Assembly (NCBI GenBank): GCA_019090895.1
Contig: JAHRVB010000199.1
Span: forward strand, 28,422-92,421
Origin: Kangiellaceae bacterium
GTDB lineage: Bacteria; Pseudomonadota; Gammaproteobacteria; Enterobacterales; Kangiellaceae
Direction of reading: 5' to 3'
DNA: 64,000 nucleotides
A model generated the notes under the pieces. That model had not been told where the DNA came from, made no database searches, and saw only the letters and a program-made list of their open reading frames with translations. This document shows, piece by piece, positions 45,879 through 57,400 of this stretch. The translations under genes were made by a program, and so were the position numbers. How positions within the stretch are numbered: the first letter of the stretch is position 1; each line of letters opens with the position of its first letter.

Positions 45879-47222
45879 ATGGATATATTGTGGAACTTCG
45901 CCTCGTTTGTTGTTGCCCTTGGTGTATTGGTGACAATCCATGAGTATGGACATTTTATTGTAGCGCGCAAGCTAGGCGTTAAAGTTCTAACATTTTCTGT
46001 AGGGTTTGGAAAACCTCTTTTTCAAAAAGTCGGTAAAGACGGAGTTCGTTATGTTATCGCCGCAATTCCACTCGGTGGTTATGTCAAAATGCTTGGTGAG
46101 CAAACAGACGAAGACCAAGAGTTCTCTGTAGAGGATCAAAAACGAGCTTTCAATCGACAATCCGTTTGGACTCGGATGGCGATTGTTCTCGCAGGTCCTA
46201 TAGCTAACTTTCTCTTAGCGATAGTCCTTTACTGGATCATTTTTCTTAGCGGTACTTCGGCGCTTACGCCCGTGATTGCGGAACCAACCCCTGATTCTAT
46301 CGCCCAATCCGCCGGATTAAAGCGTGGTGATGAAATACGCTCAGTTGATGGCGTGGAAACTAAGTTCTTTCAAGATGTTAGTTTAGCCCTAGCTTCCAGG
46401 TTAGGGGAGAAAACAACGATTAACATGTTGATTGTTTCTGAGGGAGAGTTTGAAGAAAAAACTGTTCTTTTAGATATATCAAATTGGCAAGTCGATGATC
46501 AGCGTCCAGACGTTATTAAATCCCTTGGTCTAGCCCATCGGATTGAAATGAGCATAATATCTGAAGTAGAGCCGGATAGCGCAGCAGATAAAGCGGGACT
46601 AAATAAAAATGACCAGATAATAGTAGTAGACGGTATAAAAGTAACCAGTTGGCGTCAAATGTCTAGTTTATTGTCAGAAAGACCGAACAAAGAAACCGAG
46701 ATAGAAGTTATTAGAAATGATGAACTGATAGCTATTCCCGTGGTCATAGGTTCTCGTGAGCATAACGGACAGACTATCGGAAAGTTAGGAATCTCGAGGG
46801 AAATAGAAGGATTTATTGTCAAACGAGAACCTGGAATTATCGAAGCGGTAGAAATGGCCTTTGATAAGACTGTACGTATGATAGAATTGACGGTCCGCTT
46901 TTTTAAGAAGTTCTTGTTTGGAGAGATCTCACATAAGAGCTTAAGTGGACCATTAGCTATTGCAGAAGGCGCAGGTTCGAGTGCAGCAATAGGAGTTATT
47001 TCGTTTTTAGGTTTTTTGGCAATGATTAGCGTGAATTTAGGATTCATCAATCTATTGCCGGTACCAATGTTGGATGGTGGTCACTTTTTGTACTATGTCA
47101 TTGAAGTGATACGCGGCAAGCCCCTTTCAGACAGAGTTCAGGGCATGGGTCTTCAAATTGGAATGATGTTAGTTTTTGCTTTGATGGCTATCGCAATTTA
47201 TAACGATGTTTCACGATTTTAG
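45879..47222 (+). CDS. rseP: Site-2 intramembrane protease RseP
   Basis: A 447-residue membrane metalloprotease. The zinc site HEYGH lies in TIHEYGHFIVARKLG near the first helix; the second metal block is MLDGGHFLYYVIE. Two PDZ domains lie between (about 125-200 and 220-300). RseP completes the cleavage of anti-sigma factor RseA in the envelope stress response. The gene is next to bamA, which encodes the outer-membrane assembly machine that this response protects. Confidence 0.97.
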   Translation: MDILWNFASFVVALGVLVTIHEYGHFIVARKLGVKVLTFSVGFGKPLFQKVGKDGVRYVIAAIPLGGYVKMLGEQTDEDQEFSVEDQKRAFNRQSVWTRMAIVLAGPIANFLLAIVLYWIIFLSGTSALTPVIAEPTPDSIAQSAGLKRGDEIRSVDGVETKFFQDVSLALASRLGEKTTINMLIVSEGEFEEKTVLLDISNWQVDDQRPDVIKSLGLAHRIEMSIISEVEPDSAADKAGLNKNDQIIVVDGIKVTSWRQMSSLLSERPNKETEIEVIRNDELIAIPVVIGSREHNGQTIGKLGISREIEGFIVKREPGIIEAVEMAFDKTVRMIELTVRFFKKFLFGEISHKSLSGPLAIAEGAGSSAAIGVISFLGFLAMISVNLGFINLLPVPMLDGGHFLYYVIEVIRGKPLSDRVQGMGLQIGMMLVFALMAIAIYNDVSRF

Positions 47223-47263
47223 ATATTTAGAACTTATAGCATTTATGAAGAAGTATATTATTT

Positions 47264-49780
47264 ATGGGTAATTTTTTGAACAGATATTTCAGGCAGTTGC
47301 AGATACGAGCAAAAGCACTTTGCGTATCATTTGCTATTTTGGCAAGTATTGTTTCTCCGCATGTTTACGCTCAAGCAGAAGACGATAGTAGCTTCCTTGT
47401 GGAGGACATAAAGGTCGAAGGCTTGCAAAGAATGGAACTCGGAACGTTCTTCAATATGTTGCCACTCCAGGTCGGTGAAAGATTGGAACCAAGTCGTGTT
47501 CCAACCATCATCAGAACCTTATTTTCTGCTGAAAACTTTGATGATATACGTGTTTTCAGAGACGGAAAGAAACTGGTAATCGATGTAGTTGAGCGACCAA
47601 CGATCTCAGAAATCACTATTGATGGCAACCATGATATTAAAACTGAGCAGATTCTTGACGCAATGAAAGGCGCAGGTTTTGCTAAAGGTGAAATCTACAA
47701 TCCATCCGCCATTAAAGAAATTATTGGTGGTATGGAAGAGCAATATTTTTCTCACGGAAAGTATTCGGTAAAAATCACTAATAAAGTTGTTAGACGTTCT
47801 CGTAATCGTGTGATGATTCAGTTTGATGTTAACGAAGGTGAGCCTGCAAAAATCGAATCGATTAAAATTGTTGGTAATTCATTATTTGAAGACGAAGAAC
47901 TGCTCAATCAGTTTGAGATTACCAGCGGTGGTTGGTTTTCATTTATCACCAGTGACGATCAATATGCTCGGGAAAAATTAAGTGGTGATTTGGAAATATT
48001 GCGTTCCTATTATTTGGATCGGGGTTATTTGAAATTCAATGTGACCTCTACTCAGGTTGCGATCTCCCCGGATAGAAAAGGTATTTTTATTACCATTAAT
48101 GTGACCGAAGGGGAGAAATACGAGGTCTCTAAAATCGCTTTTAACGGTGATTTGGTATTGACTGAAAAACGATTAAAGCAGCTAATGCCTCTTACCACTG
48201 GAGATACTTATTCAGCAGCAGCAATATCCTTCGCAGAAGAACAAATAAAGCAAAATCTCGGACATTTTGGCTATGCGTTCGCGAATGTTACTTCAGTTCC
48301 CTCGGTTAAGCCTGGAGAAAATAAAGTAGATATTAATTTATATGTTGACCCTGGTAAAAAAGTCTACGTCAACCGGATTAATTTTACAGGAAATGAAACA
48401 ACCAACGATCGAGTGCTACGAAGAGAAGCTCGCCTGATGGAAGGCGGTGCGTTGTCGACCGCTCAAGTGGACAGAACTAAAATTCGTTTGCAGCGACTTA
48501 CGTTTGTAGAAGAAGTTGAAGTTGAAACGCCCAAAATGGAAGACAAGGAAGATCGTGTAGATATCAATTACCAAGTGAAAGAGAGATCGGCGGGAACTAT
48601 TTCAGGCGGCTTAGGTTATGGCTCGACCTACGGCTTATCTGTCAATGCAAATGTAAGCCACAATAATTTTCTGGGCTCAGGAAAAACAGTTGGATTTTCT
48701 GTGAACAAAAATAGTTTCTCAACTAACTACTCATTAAATTATTTCGACCCGTATTTTACTATCGATGAAATTAGCGCAGGTGCTTCGTTAAGCTACCGTT
48801 CTTCCGATTTTGGCGAAATTAATATAGCGGCGACTCTTTTAGATACTGCGGCGCTTGATTTTAATTTTGGATATTCGATTAACGAGATTACGAGACTGAA
48901 TTTTGGAGTCGGTTATCAGACCAATGATCTTAGTGCTAAAGGGCGTTCGTCGCAGCAAATTATTGATTTCTTTGAAGACCATGGCCGAGATGTAAAACTC
49001 GATCCTGATTTTTCCTACGATATTGTTCGGCTTTCCAGCTCAATAGTCAGAAGTAGCTTGAATCGAGGGATTTTCCCTGACCGTGGAACAAAACAATATT
49101 TGACCTTGAGTGGTGCTGCGCCGGGCAGTGATTTAGAGTTTTATAAGTTGGATTACAGTCTCGACCACTATATACCGATATCACCAGGTTGGTCGTTCTT
49201 GAGTCGTGTAAAACTATCATATGGAGACGGTTATGGGAAAAGCGATAATCTTCCCTATTTCGAGAATTTCTCAACCGGTGGCTCAAGTACTGTTCGCGGT
49301 TTTGAAAGAAATACAATTGGTCCCCGCGAAATATTCCGAACTCCGCAATCGATTGCCGACACGGGCAGGGATGTTTTTGACGGAACTATCCCAACTTATT
49401 TACCTCCGGACCACGATCGTATTGATATAGGAACTAGAACTGTAGGTGGTAATGCTAAAGCACTAGCAAGCTTTGAACTTATATTTCCAGTCCCTTTCGT
49501 AGAAGAAAGTAACTCCGTAAGAACAAGCTTTTTTGTTGATGCGGGAAATTTGTGGGATACTAAGTTTGAGCGAGAGCGATATAGTTCGTTAGTCGATTCT
49601 GCTCAATATGACTTAATTCCAGATTATTCAAAAGCAGATACTTATCGCGCTTCTACTGGAATATCGATACAATGGTTATCACCTATGGGTCCATTAGTTA
49701 TTAGCTTTTCGAAGATTTTAAAAAGTCAGGAAGGCGACAGAAGAGAAGGATTTGCGTTTAACGTAGGGCAGACCTTCTAA
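47264..49780 (+). CDS. bamA: Outer-membrane protein assembly factor BamA
   Basis: An 838-residue protein with a signal peptide (cleavage near VYAQA), five POTRA domains (about 40-440) and a C-terminal 16-strand barrel with the FSTGGSSTVRGFERNTIGP (VRGF/Y) block and a terminal Phe. BamA folds beta-barrel proteins into the outer membrane. skp, encoding a periplasmic chaperone for the same clients, follows directly. Confidence 0.98.
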   Translation: MGNFLNRYFRQLQIRAKALCVSFAILASIVSPHVYAQAEDDSSFLVEDIKVEGLQRMELGTFFNMLPLQVGERLEPSRVPTIIRTLFSAENFDDIRVFRDGKKLVIDVVERPTISEITIDGNHDIKTEQILDAMKGAGFAKGEIYNPSAIKEIIGGMEEQYFSHGKYSVKITNKVVRRSRNRVMIQFDVNEGEPAKIESIKIVGNSLFEDEELLNQFEITSGGWFSFITSDDQYAREKLSGDLEILRSYYLDRGYLKFNVTSTQVAISPDRKGIFITINVTEGEKYEVSKIAFNGDLVLTEKRLKQLMPLTTGDTYSAAAISFAEEQIKQNLGHFGYAFANVTSVPSVKPGENKVDINLYVDPGKKVYVNRINFTGNETTNDRVLRREARLMEGGALSTAQVDRTKIRLQRLTFVEEVEVETPKMEDKEDRVDINYQVKERSAGTISGGLGYGSTYGLSVNANVSHNNFLGSGKTVGFSVNKNSFSTNYSLNYFDPYFTIDEISAGASLSYRSSDFGEINIAATLLDTAALDFNFGYSINEITRLNFGVGYQTNDLSAKGRSSQQIIDFFEDHGRDVKLDPDFSYDIVRLSSSIVRSSLNRGIFPDRGTKQYLTLSGAAPGSDLEFYKLDYSLDHYIPISPGWSFLSRVKLSYGDGYGKSDNLPYFENFSTGGSSTVRGFERNTIGPREIFRTPQSIADTGRDVFDGTIPTYLPPDHDRIDIGTRTVGGNAKALASFELIFPVPFVEESNSVRTSFFVDAGNLWDTKFERERYSSLVDSAQYDLIPDYSKADTYRASTGISIQWLSPMGPLVISFSKILKSQEGDRREGFAFNVGQTF

Positions 49781-49818
49781 ATAAAAGAACTAAATTTTTG
49801 ATATATAAGGGTAATATG

Positions 49819-50331
49819 ATGTTTAAAAAATTAATAATCACAACTGTGGTACTAATGTCAGCTTTGACAAGTGCGTATGCTGCTGAAGTTAAAATTGGCG
49901 TATTCGACATGCGACAAGTAATAAGTAAGGTGCCTCAGACAAATTTAATTGCTGCAAAATTAGAAGCCAGCTTTAAAGACCGTTTAGATGAACTAAAGGC
50001 ATTAAGAGACGATGGTTTGAAACAAACAGAAGCCTACAATCGTGATGCAATGACTTTGACTGAAGTGCAGCGAATTTCAAAGCAACGTGCACTGCAAAAG
50101 TTAAGAACAGATATTAAGATTCAGGAAAAGAATCTCGAAGAAGACTATCAACGTGCTCAAAGTGAAGAAATTAAGAAAATTCAGATCAGAATTCTTCAAA
50201 GTGTAGAGAAATTGGCCAAGGCCGAAAATTTCGATGTGATTCTACGAAGAGAATCAGTCGCTTATCGAAAGAATGCTTTAGATATTTCGAATAAGCTGAT
50301 TACTATCTTAAGTGATCCAGCAGCAGGATAA
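49819..50331 (+). CDS. skp: Periplasmic chaperone Skp (OmpH)
   Basis: A 170-residue secreted protein with a signal peptide cleaved near AYA-AEV. The mature protein is helical and charged (VFDMRQVISKVPQTNL at the start) as in Skp, which holds unfolded outer-membrane proteins. AAGGG at 49807-49811 is best spaced for ATG 49819; ATG 49816 just before it is also possible. It is followed four bases later by lpxD. Confidence 0.94.
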   Translation: MFKKLIITTVVLMSALTSAYAAEVKIGVFDMRQVISKVPQTNLIAAKLEASFKDRLDELKALRDDGLKQTEAYNRDAMTLTEVQRISKQRALQKLRTDIKIQEKNLEEDYQRAQSEEIKKIQIRILQSVEKLAKAENFDVILRRESVAYRKNALDISNKLITILSDPAAG

Positions 50332-50334
50332 ATT

Positions 50335-51381
50335 TTGCAAGCTACCGTATTGACGGTTGCCGAAATTGCGAAAATTGTAGGTGGGAAGGTAGAAGGCGAT
50401 GGTAGATTATCAATCTCCGCTGTTGCTTCTCTTGATGTAGCTCAACCTCATGAGATTTCGTTCCTAAGCAACCCAAAGTTTGAAGAACAATTAAACACAA
50501 CCCAATCGGGTTGTGTTTTGTTGTCTAATGACTACAAAAAAACATTTGCTAATACGCATATACGTTGTGAAAATCCTTATTTGGCGTTTGCACTAGTATC
50601 ACTGGCATTAAATCCTAATCCTAAGCCTGCGACTGCTATTTCGAAGTCTGCATGCATTCATTCGACCGCGAAATTAGGTGTAAATGTGTGTCTGGGTGAT
50701 AGCGTTAGTATTTCCAAAGACTGTGTTATTGAAGATAATGTGGTCATCGGCGCTAATTCTACTATCGGAGAAGGAACTAAAGTTCAGGCCAATACCGTTA
50801 TTTATGCGAACGTTGCTATATACCACGGAGTAGACATCGGGAAGGATTGTATAATCCATTCGGGTACTGTGATCGGTAGTGACGGCTTTGGTTATGCTAA
50901 TGACGCTGGACAATGGACTAAAATCGCACAAACGGGAGGCGTTGTTATTGGCAATAATGTTGAGATAGGCGCCAATACAACGATTGACCGTGGAGCGCTT
51001 AACGATACAATTATTAAAACAGGCGTTAAGATAGATAACCTCTGTCATATTGCCCACAACGTTGAAGTAGGCGAAAATACTGCAATGGCGGCGTTTACCG
51101 GTATAGCAGGTAGTACTGTTATCGGTAAATCATGTGCTTTTAGTGGCCGTTCTTCGATTATTGGTCACTTAAATATTGCTGACGGAACACATCTTACGGC
51201 TGGAACATTAGTTAGTAAGTCTAACCATAAAGCCGGTGTATTTTCATCGGGTACCGGGGCACAAGAAAACAAACAATGGCGAAAAAATGTCGCTCGCTTT
51301 AAGCAGTTGGATGAAATGGCCAAGAAAATTCGCTTGTTAGAAAAAAAAGTTAATCAACTCGAACGAGGAGAATCTCACTAG
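50335..51381 (+). CDS. lpxD: UDP-3-O-acyl-glucosamine N-acyltransferase LpxD
   Basis: A 348-residue left-handed beta-helix acyltransferase of lipid A synthesis. The N-terminal domain starts [18 protein letters not shown] and the catalytic His lies in [12 protein letters not shown]. It starts with TTG 50335, with AGGA six bases upstream, and no ATG fits the family start. The stop codon overlaps the fabZ GTG start by one base. Confidence 0.97.
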   Translation: MQATVLTVAEIAKIVGGKVEGDGRLSISAVASLDVAQPHEISFLSNPKFEEQLNTTQSGCVLLSNDYKKTFANTHIRCENPYLAFALVSLALNPNPKPATAISKSACIHSTAKLGVNVCLGDSVSISKDCVIEDNVVIGANSTIGEGTKVQANTVIYANVAIYHGVDIGKDCIIHSGTVIGSDGFGYANDAGQWTKIAQTGGVVIGNNVEIGANTTIDRGALNDTIIKTGVKIDNLCHIAHNVEVGENTAMAAFTGIAGSTVIGKSCAFSGRSSIIGHLNIADGTHLTAGTLVSKSNHKAGVFSSGTGAQENKQWRKNVARFKQLDEMAKKIRLLEKKVNQLERGESH

Positions 51382-51845
51382 TGGAAGTAAAAAAAGAGTT
51401 GAGTAGTCTAGATATTCATGAAGTTATGAAGCATTTGCCTCATCGTTATCCCTTTCTATTAGTTGACAAAGTTACGGATTTTGAGTCGGGTAAGTACCTA
51501 AACGCAATAAAAAACATTACTATTAATGAGCCTTGTTTTACAGGCCATTTCCCACATCGTCCCGTCATGCCTGGTGTATTGATTTTAGAAGCCCTCGCTC
51601 AAGCAACCGGAATTCTAGCCTTTAAGACACTTGGCGAACTGCCGAATGAGTCGTCATTATATTATTTTGTAGGTATCGATAAAGCTAGATTTAAAAAACC
51701 AGTAGAACCTGGGGATCAAGTCGAGTTGAAGGTCACGTTACTGAAGCGGAAAAGAGCGATGTGGAAATTCGAAGCAAAAGCTATTGTCGATGGGAAAGTG
51801 GTTTGTGCGGCAGAACTTATGTGTTCTAAACAGGATATTGTTTAA
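51381..51845 (+). CDS. fabZ: 3-hydroxyacyl-ACP dehydratase FabZ
   Basis: A 154-residue hot-dog-fold dehydratase for fatty acid elongation. The catalytic His is in [11 protein letters not shown] and the Glu in [13 protein letters not shown]. It starts with GTG at 51381, sharing one base with the lpxD stop, with GAGGAG upstream; its own stop shares one base with the lpxA ATG. Placement inside the lipid A cluster balances use of 3-hydroxyacyl-ACP between phospholipids and lipid A. Confidence 0.97.
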   Translation: MEVKKELSSLDIHEVMKHLPHRYPFLLVDKVTDFESGKYLNAIKNITINEPCFTGHFPHRPVMPGVLILEALAQATGILAFKTLGELPNESSLYYFVGIDKARFKKPVEPGDQVELKVTLLKRKRAMWKFEAKAIVDGKVVCAAELMCSKQDIV

Positions 51846-52609
51846 TGATTCATCCAAGTGCGATAGTTCACCCCAATGCTAAACTGGCAGATGGTGTAGA
51901 AATCGGTCCTTATTCCATCATTGATGAGCATGTTGCTATTGGCGCTGGAACCATTGTTGGTCCACATGTTGTCATCAATGGGCACACCACTATCGGAGAG
52001 AATAACCATTTTTATCAATTTTCATCGATTGGTGAGGCGAATCAAGATAAAAAGTATCGTGGTGAGCCAACTCGAACGGTGATAGGAAATAATAATATTA
52101 TTAGAGAGTCATGTACCATTCATCGCGGTACTACTCAAGATCAACAGGTAACCAGTATTGGTAATGATAATCTGTTGATGGCTTACACTCATGTTGCGCA
52201 CGATTGTAGAATCGGAAATCAAATTATTATTGCAAATAGCTCTAATATTGCAGGTCATGTAGTAATAGATGACTGGGCTATTTTAGGTGGATTCTCGGGA
52301 ATTCATCAATTTTGCCGAATCGGCGCGCATTCTTTTTTAGGAATCCGAAGCCACGTCACCCAAGATATATTGCCTTTCACCTTATTTGCAGAAGGCTCCG
52401 TACGTTCTATCAATGTTGAAGGAATTAAACGACGTGGATTCAGTAAAGAGGATATCTCATTGCTTAGAAAATCGTATAAAATCATTTATCGACAAGGCTT
52501 GAGAATTGAAGAAGCTGTAGAACAAATTAAGAATTTGTCTTCGGAATCCTCTTCACTAGATTTGATGATCGAGTTCATAAAAAGTTCGCAACGTGGTATT
52601 ACTCGGTAA
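51845..52609 (+). CDS. lpxA: UDP-N-acetylglucosamine acyltransferase LpxA
   Basis: A 254-residue beta-helix enzyme that starts lipid A synthesis. Hexapeptide repeats fill the first 190 residues, and the catalytic His lies in AYTHVAHDCRIGN. Its ATG overlaps the fabZ stop by one base. lpxB follows after 54 bases. Confidence 0.97.
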   Translation: MIHPSAIVHPNAKLADGVEIGPYSIIDEHVAIGAGTIVGPHVVINGHTTIGENNHFYQFSSIGEANQDKKYRGEPTRTVIGNNNIIRESCTIHRGTTQDQQVTSIGNDNLLMAYTHVAHDCRIGNQIIIANSSNIAGHVVIDDWAILGGFSGIHQFCRIGAHSFLGIRSHVTQDILPFTLFAEGSVRSINVEGIKRRGFSKEDISLLRKSYKIIYRQGLRIEEAVEQIKNLSSESSSLDLMIEFIKSSQRGITR

Positions 52610-52663
52610 AACGAAGACAAGTTTGCTGTCTCCTATTTTTTTAACTCACTAAAACAATTTAAT

Positions 52664-53851
52664 TTGACTAATTCAACCTATCAATGCGGCTCTATAGAGG
52701 GCTCAAATGTACTTATCTATTTGGTCGCGGGAGAAGCATCTGGTGATATTCTTGGCGACCGACTAATTAGAGAATTACTAAAAGAGTTTCCAGATGCGAG
52801 TTTCAAAGGCATTGGTGGACCGTTGATGATCGCCTCGGGGTTAGAGTCGGTGTACCCGATGGAACGTCTTTCTGTAATGGGAATTATCCCGATAATAAAA
52901 CGCTTGGTCGAATTGTTGGGTGTCAGACGCCGGTTAGCTCATCAAATAGTCGAGAACAAAGCTAGTTGTTTAATCGGTATTGATGCACCAGTATTTAATA
53001 CCCAATTAGAATTTATGGTTAAGCGGCAGGGTATTAAAACGGTACATTATGTTAGCCCATCTGTTTGGGCATGGCGTGAAAATCGTATTTACAAAATAGT
53101 TAAAAGTGTTTCTTTAATGATCTGTTTATTTCCATTCGAGTTAGATATCTATAAGAAGCATAACTTACCAGCTATAAGTATAGGACATCCTCTGGCCGAA
53201 GAGATTCCTCTAGACCCATCCAAAGAAGAAGCGAGAACAGCTTTGGGAATTGATAAAGGTAAAGTACTAGCAATACTTCCAGGAAGTCGAGGTTCAGAGA
53301 TGAATTTTCTTTTAGCCCCTTTTTTGTCTGCTGCACAAGACTTAAATAACTGTTACGAAGACATGCAGCTTGTAATGCCATGTGCAAATTCAAGTAGAAG
53401 AAAACAAGCTAAAGATTTCATAGATATGAACCACCCAGAGTTGAATGTTAAATTAATTGATGGTCGATCAAGAGATGTAATGCAAGCGTCAGATGTGGTA
53501 CTACTTGCTTCAGGTACTGCAACTCTAGAAGCAATGTTATTAAAAAGGCCGATGCTTGTTTGTTATAAAGTTTCAAGTTTTAGCTACTGGATATATAGCA
53601 AGCTTTTAAAAATAAGGAGTTTCTCGTTACCTAACTTGCTTGCCAATAAGAAATTAGTGACAGAGTTGATACAAACTGATTGCACTGCAGATAAGATACT
53701 TATAGAACTGAAAAAATTACTTCATCAAGAGCAACAGGATAAATTAATATCTGAGTATAAAGAACTTCACAAGTCTTTGTTATTGGGTGGTAGTAAAAAA
53801 GCGGCGATAGCGATAGCAAGCCTAATTAAAGGAAAAAATATTGACTTATAA
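52664..53851 (+). CDS. lpxB: Lipid-A-disaccharide synthase LpxB
   Basis: A 395-residue glycosyltransferase that joins two acylated glucosamines to form the lipid A disaccharide. The N-terminal block is [16 protein letters not shown], and GIDAPVFN and [14 protein letters not shown] follow. The start is uncertain: TTG 52664 is the first usable codon, without a clear Shine-Dalgarno, and no in-frame ATG precedes the conserved block. The 3' end overlaps rnhB by 11 bases. Confidence 0.95.
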   Translation: MTNSTYQCGSIEGSNVLIYLVAGEASGDILGDRLIRELLKEFPDASFKGIGGPLMIASGLESVYPMERLSVMGIIPIIKRLVELLGVRRRLAHQIVENKASCLIGIDAPVFNTQLEFMVKRQGIKTVHYVSPSVWAWRENRIYKIVKSVSLMICLFPFELDIYKKHNLPAISIGHPLAEEIPLDPSKEEARTALGIDKGKVLAILPGSRGSEMNFLLAPFLSAAQDLNNCYEDMQLVMPCANSSRRKQAKDFIDMNHPELNVKLIDGRSRDVMQASDVVLLASGTATLEAMLLKRPMLVCYKVSSFSYWIYSKLLKIRSFSLPNLLANKKLVTELIQTDCTADKILIELKKLLHQEQQDKLISEYKELHKSLLLGGSKKAAIAIASLIKGKNIDL

Positions 53852-54431
53852 ATTACTCACTGCTGGTGTCGATGAAGTTGGCAGAGGTCCCTTGGCGGGA
53901 GCCGTTATAGCAGCAGCTGTTATCCTAGACCCGGAAAATCCGATCGTGGGTCTTACGGATTCGAAGAAATTGACACCTAAGAAAAGAGAACAGTTAGCCA
54001 AAGAAATAAAAATTAAGGCCATAAGTTGGGCATTTGGTCGAGCTGAAGTTGAAGAGATTGATGATATTAATATTCTTAACGCGAGTCTATTAGCGATGAA
54101 AAGAGCGGTGGAGTCGTTGAGTTCTATCCCAGAGCATTGTTTGGTGGATGGTAACAAATTACCTGAACTTAACTGTTCGGGCGAAGCTATTATTAAGGGC
54201 GACCTAAAAGAGCCTGCTATCGGCGCGGCATCCATAATAGCGAAAGTTGAGCGAGATCGAGAAATGGTCGAGTTCGAAGAAACATACCCAGGATACGGAT
54301 TTTCTAAACATAAAGGCTATCCGACAAAAGCTCACATAGAAGCATTGAACAAGTTGGGGGTTTCGGCAATTCATCGAAAGAGTTTTTCCCCTGTTAAAAA
54401 GTTATTGAATTCTCAGGCTAATAGAGATTGA
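53841..54431 (+). CDS. rnhB: Ribonuclease HII
   Basis: A 196-residue enzyme that cuts RNA in RNA-DNA hybrids and removes single ribonucleotides. The catalytic block [15 protein letters not shown] carries Asp and Glu, and [19 protein letters not shown] the third acidic site. TTG 53841 has GGA seven bases upstream and fits the family start. It overlaps lpxB and runs almost directly into dnaE. Confidence 0.96.
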   Translation: MTYKLLTAGVDEVGRGPLAGAVIAAAVILDPENPIVGLTDSKKLTPKKREQLAKEIKIKAISWAFGRAEVEEIDDINILNASLLAMKRAVESLSSIPEHCLVDGNKLPELNCSGEAIIKGDLKEPAIGAASIIAKVERDREMVEFEETYPGYGFSKHKGYPTKAHIEALNKLGVSAIHRKSFSPVKKLLNSQANRD

Positions 54432-54437
54432 TTGCCA

Positions 54438-57400
54438 ATGAGTAATTTGTCATCAAAAGAAATTAATGTCGACACTACGGAGATCGAACAATCTTCAGCC
54501 AATAATTTCGTCCATTTAAGATTGCATTCAGAATACTCAATGGTCGACGGGATTTGTCGAATTAATCCTACGTTAGATCGGATAGCAAAACTTGAGATGC
54601 CAGCGGTTGCTATTACCGATCATGTCAACTTTTGCGGCTTAATCAAATTTTATAAAAAGTGCAGAGCGAATGGCATTAAGCCAATTACCGGCGTTGATTT
54701 GATGGTCAATGATGATAACAATGATGCAGAAAGTTTTCGGATTGGTCTCTTATGTATGAACGAACAGGGATATTTGAATGCAAAAAAGCTGGTATCTAGA
54801 GCTTATCAAGAAAACCAAAAACGAGGTGTACCTACGGTAGAAAAATCGTGGTTCAAATCTATTAATGAAGGCTTAATCGTCTTATCGGGTGGTAAGGACG
54901 GAGACATCGGTCGAGCAATGTTGGCTGGAAATCATGAGTTAGCTGCCGAAAGTTTGGGTTTCTGGCACTTATATTTTCCGGGACGATACTACATAGAGCT
55001 GCAGCGTTCAGGAAGAGCTGGAGAAGGCGATTATATTCATTCAGTTGCTTCTTTTGCACAAGCCTCGGGAACGCCTGTTGTTGCTACAAACGATGTGTGT
55101 TTCCTCGAAGAAGAAGATTTCGATGCTCATGAGATTCGAGTTTGTATCAATCAAGGAAGGGTATTAGATGACCCTCGACGTCCAAAAAGTTATTCGAGTC
55201 AGCAGTACTTAAAATCGTCTGTTGAAATGAGAGAGTTATTTTCTGATATCCCAGAAGCTATCGAAAATACCTTAGAAATCGCGAAACGATGCAATTTAGC
55301 TTTGCACTTAGGTGAATATTTCTTACCAAATTATCCCATTCCTGATGGATTAACGATTGAACAGTATTTTTGTCAGCTCAGTGAACAAGGGCTTGAGAAG
55401 CGGCTTACTAAACTATTTGACCGAGAGGCCGATGATTTTATTGAAATAAGAAAACCCTACGATGAGCGCTTAAACGTTGAACTAGGGGTAATTAATCAAA
55501 TGGGATTTCCTGGTTATTTCTTGATCGTTGCCGACTTTATTCGATGGAGTAAAGACAATAGTGTACCGGTAGGTCCAGGGCGAGGCTCAGGAGCGGGTTC
55601 GCTAGTCGCTTATGCTTTGGAAATAACTGATTTAGATCCATTAAAATATGAATTGCTTTTTGAACGATTCTTAAATCCAGAACGGGTTTCGATGCCTGAT
55701 TTTGATATCGATTTTTGCATGGATGGACGAGATCGCGTTATTGATTATGTCGCCCAAAAATATGGTCGAAATAGTGTTTCCCAAATAATTACTTTTGGCC
55801 GCCTTGCAGCTAAAGCCGTTATTAAAGATGTCGGTCGAGTACTCAGTCAACCTTATGGTTTTGTTGATAAGATCTCAAAACTTATTCCCTTTGAAATCGG
55901 TATGTCGCTTACTAAAGCATGGGAACAAGAACCGGAAATTCGATCTCGCTACGAATTAGAAGACGAATTTCAAGCTTTATGGGATATGGCGAGAAAGCTT
56001 GAAGGGATCACTCGAAACGCTGGAAAACATGCTGGCGGAGTCGTCATTTCGCCAGGAGACTTAACCGATTTTTCCGCTCTTTATTGCGACGAATCCGGTG
56101 GTGGTTTGGTAACTCAATTTGATAAAGATGATGTTGAAACCGCAGGACTCGTTAAGTTTGATTTCTTAGGTCTACGAACACTCACCATTATTGATTGGGC
56201 CATCGACACCATAAATAGTACCGCCGTATCCGATGAAGAGAAAGTTGATATTGAAACTATAGACTTAGCCGACCAAGCAGTCTTTACTCAGCTCAAAGCC
56301 GCTAATACTACTGCGGTATTTCAGCTTGAGTCGAGAGGAATGAAAGAACTTATTAAAAAGTTACTTCCTAGCTCTTTCGAAGACATAATTGCACTTGTTG
56401 CTTTATTTAGGCCGGGACCTTTGGGTTCTGGTATGGTTGACGATTTTATTAACCGTAAACATGGCAGGCAGGAAGTGGCTTACCCACACGCCGATTATCA
56501 ACACGAAGACCTTAAACCTATTCTAGCACCAACTTACGGAATTATTCTTTATCAAGAACAGGTGATGCAAATCGCTCAGGTGTTAGCCAATTTTTCACTC
56601 GGTGGAGCGGATCTTCTGAGACGAGCAATGGGTAAGAAGAAAGCCGAAGTTATGGAAGAGCAACGGCTTATTTTTATGGAAGGTGCTGAGGCTCGAGAGG
56701 TCGATGGAGAATTAGCCGGACATATTTTTGATTTGATGGAAAAATTTGCGGGTTACGGGTTTAACAAATCCCATTCCGCGGCTTATGCATTAGTTTCTTA
56801 TCAAACTGCTTGGTTAAAAACGCATTATCCTGCCGCATTTATGGCAGCCGTGATGTCAGCCGACATGGATAATACTGAAAAAGTCGTCACCTATGTTGAC
56901 GATGTTAAATCTATCGGACTATCAATTGTACCGCCGGACGTGAACAGAGGCGTATATAAATTTACCATTGATGGTGACAATACAATTATCTATGGCATAG
57001 GTGCGATCAAAGGTGTAGGTGAGGCGGCTATTCAGTCGATTGTTGATGTAAGAAATGAGGATGGAGTTTTCTTGGATCTATTCGATTTTTGTAATCGAGT
57101 CGATTTAAAGAAAGCGAATCGGAGAACATTAGAGGCGCTAATACGAGCGGGTGCAATGGATAATATTGGACCCAATAGAGCTGTTATCATGGCCTCGTTA
57201 GAAAAAGCGATAAAAAGTGCAGAGCAATTTAAGCGAAATTCAGCGCTTGGACAAAACGATTTATTCGGTACTCCTTCCGAAAAAAATGCAGAGCAGAACA
57301 TTGAATATGCAGAAGTTCGACCATGGCCTGAAGGTCGAGTTTTAGAAGGGGAAAAAGAAACTCTTGGATTATATTTAACCGGACATCCCATTGATCGTTA

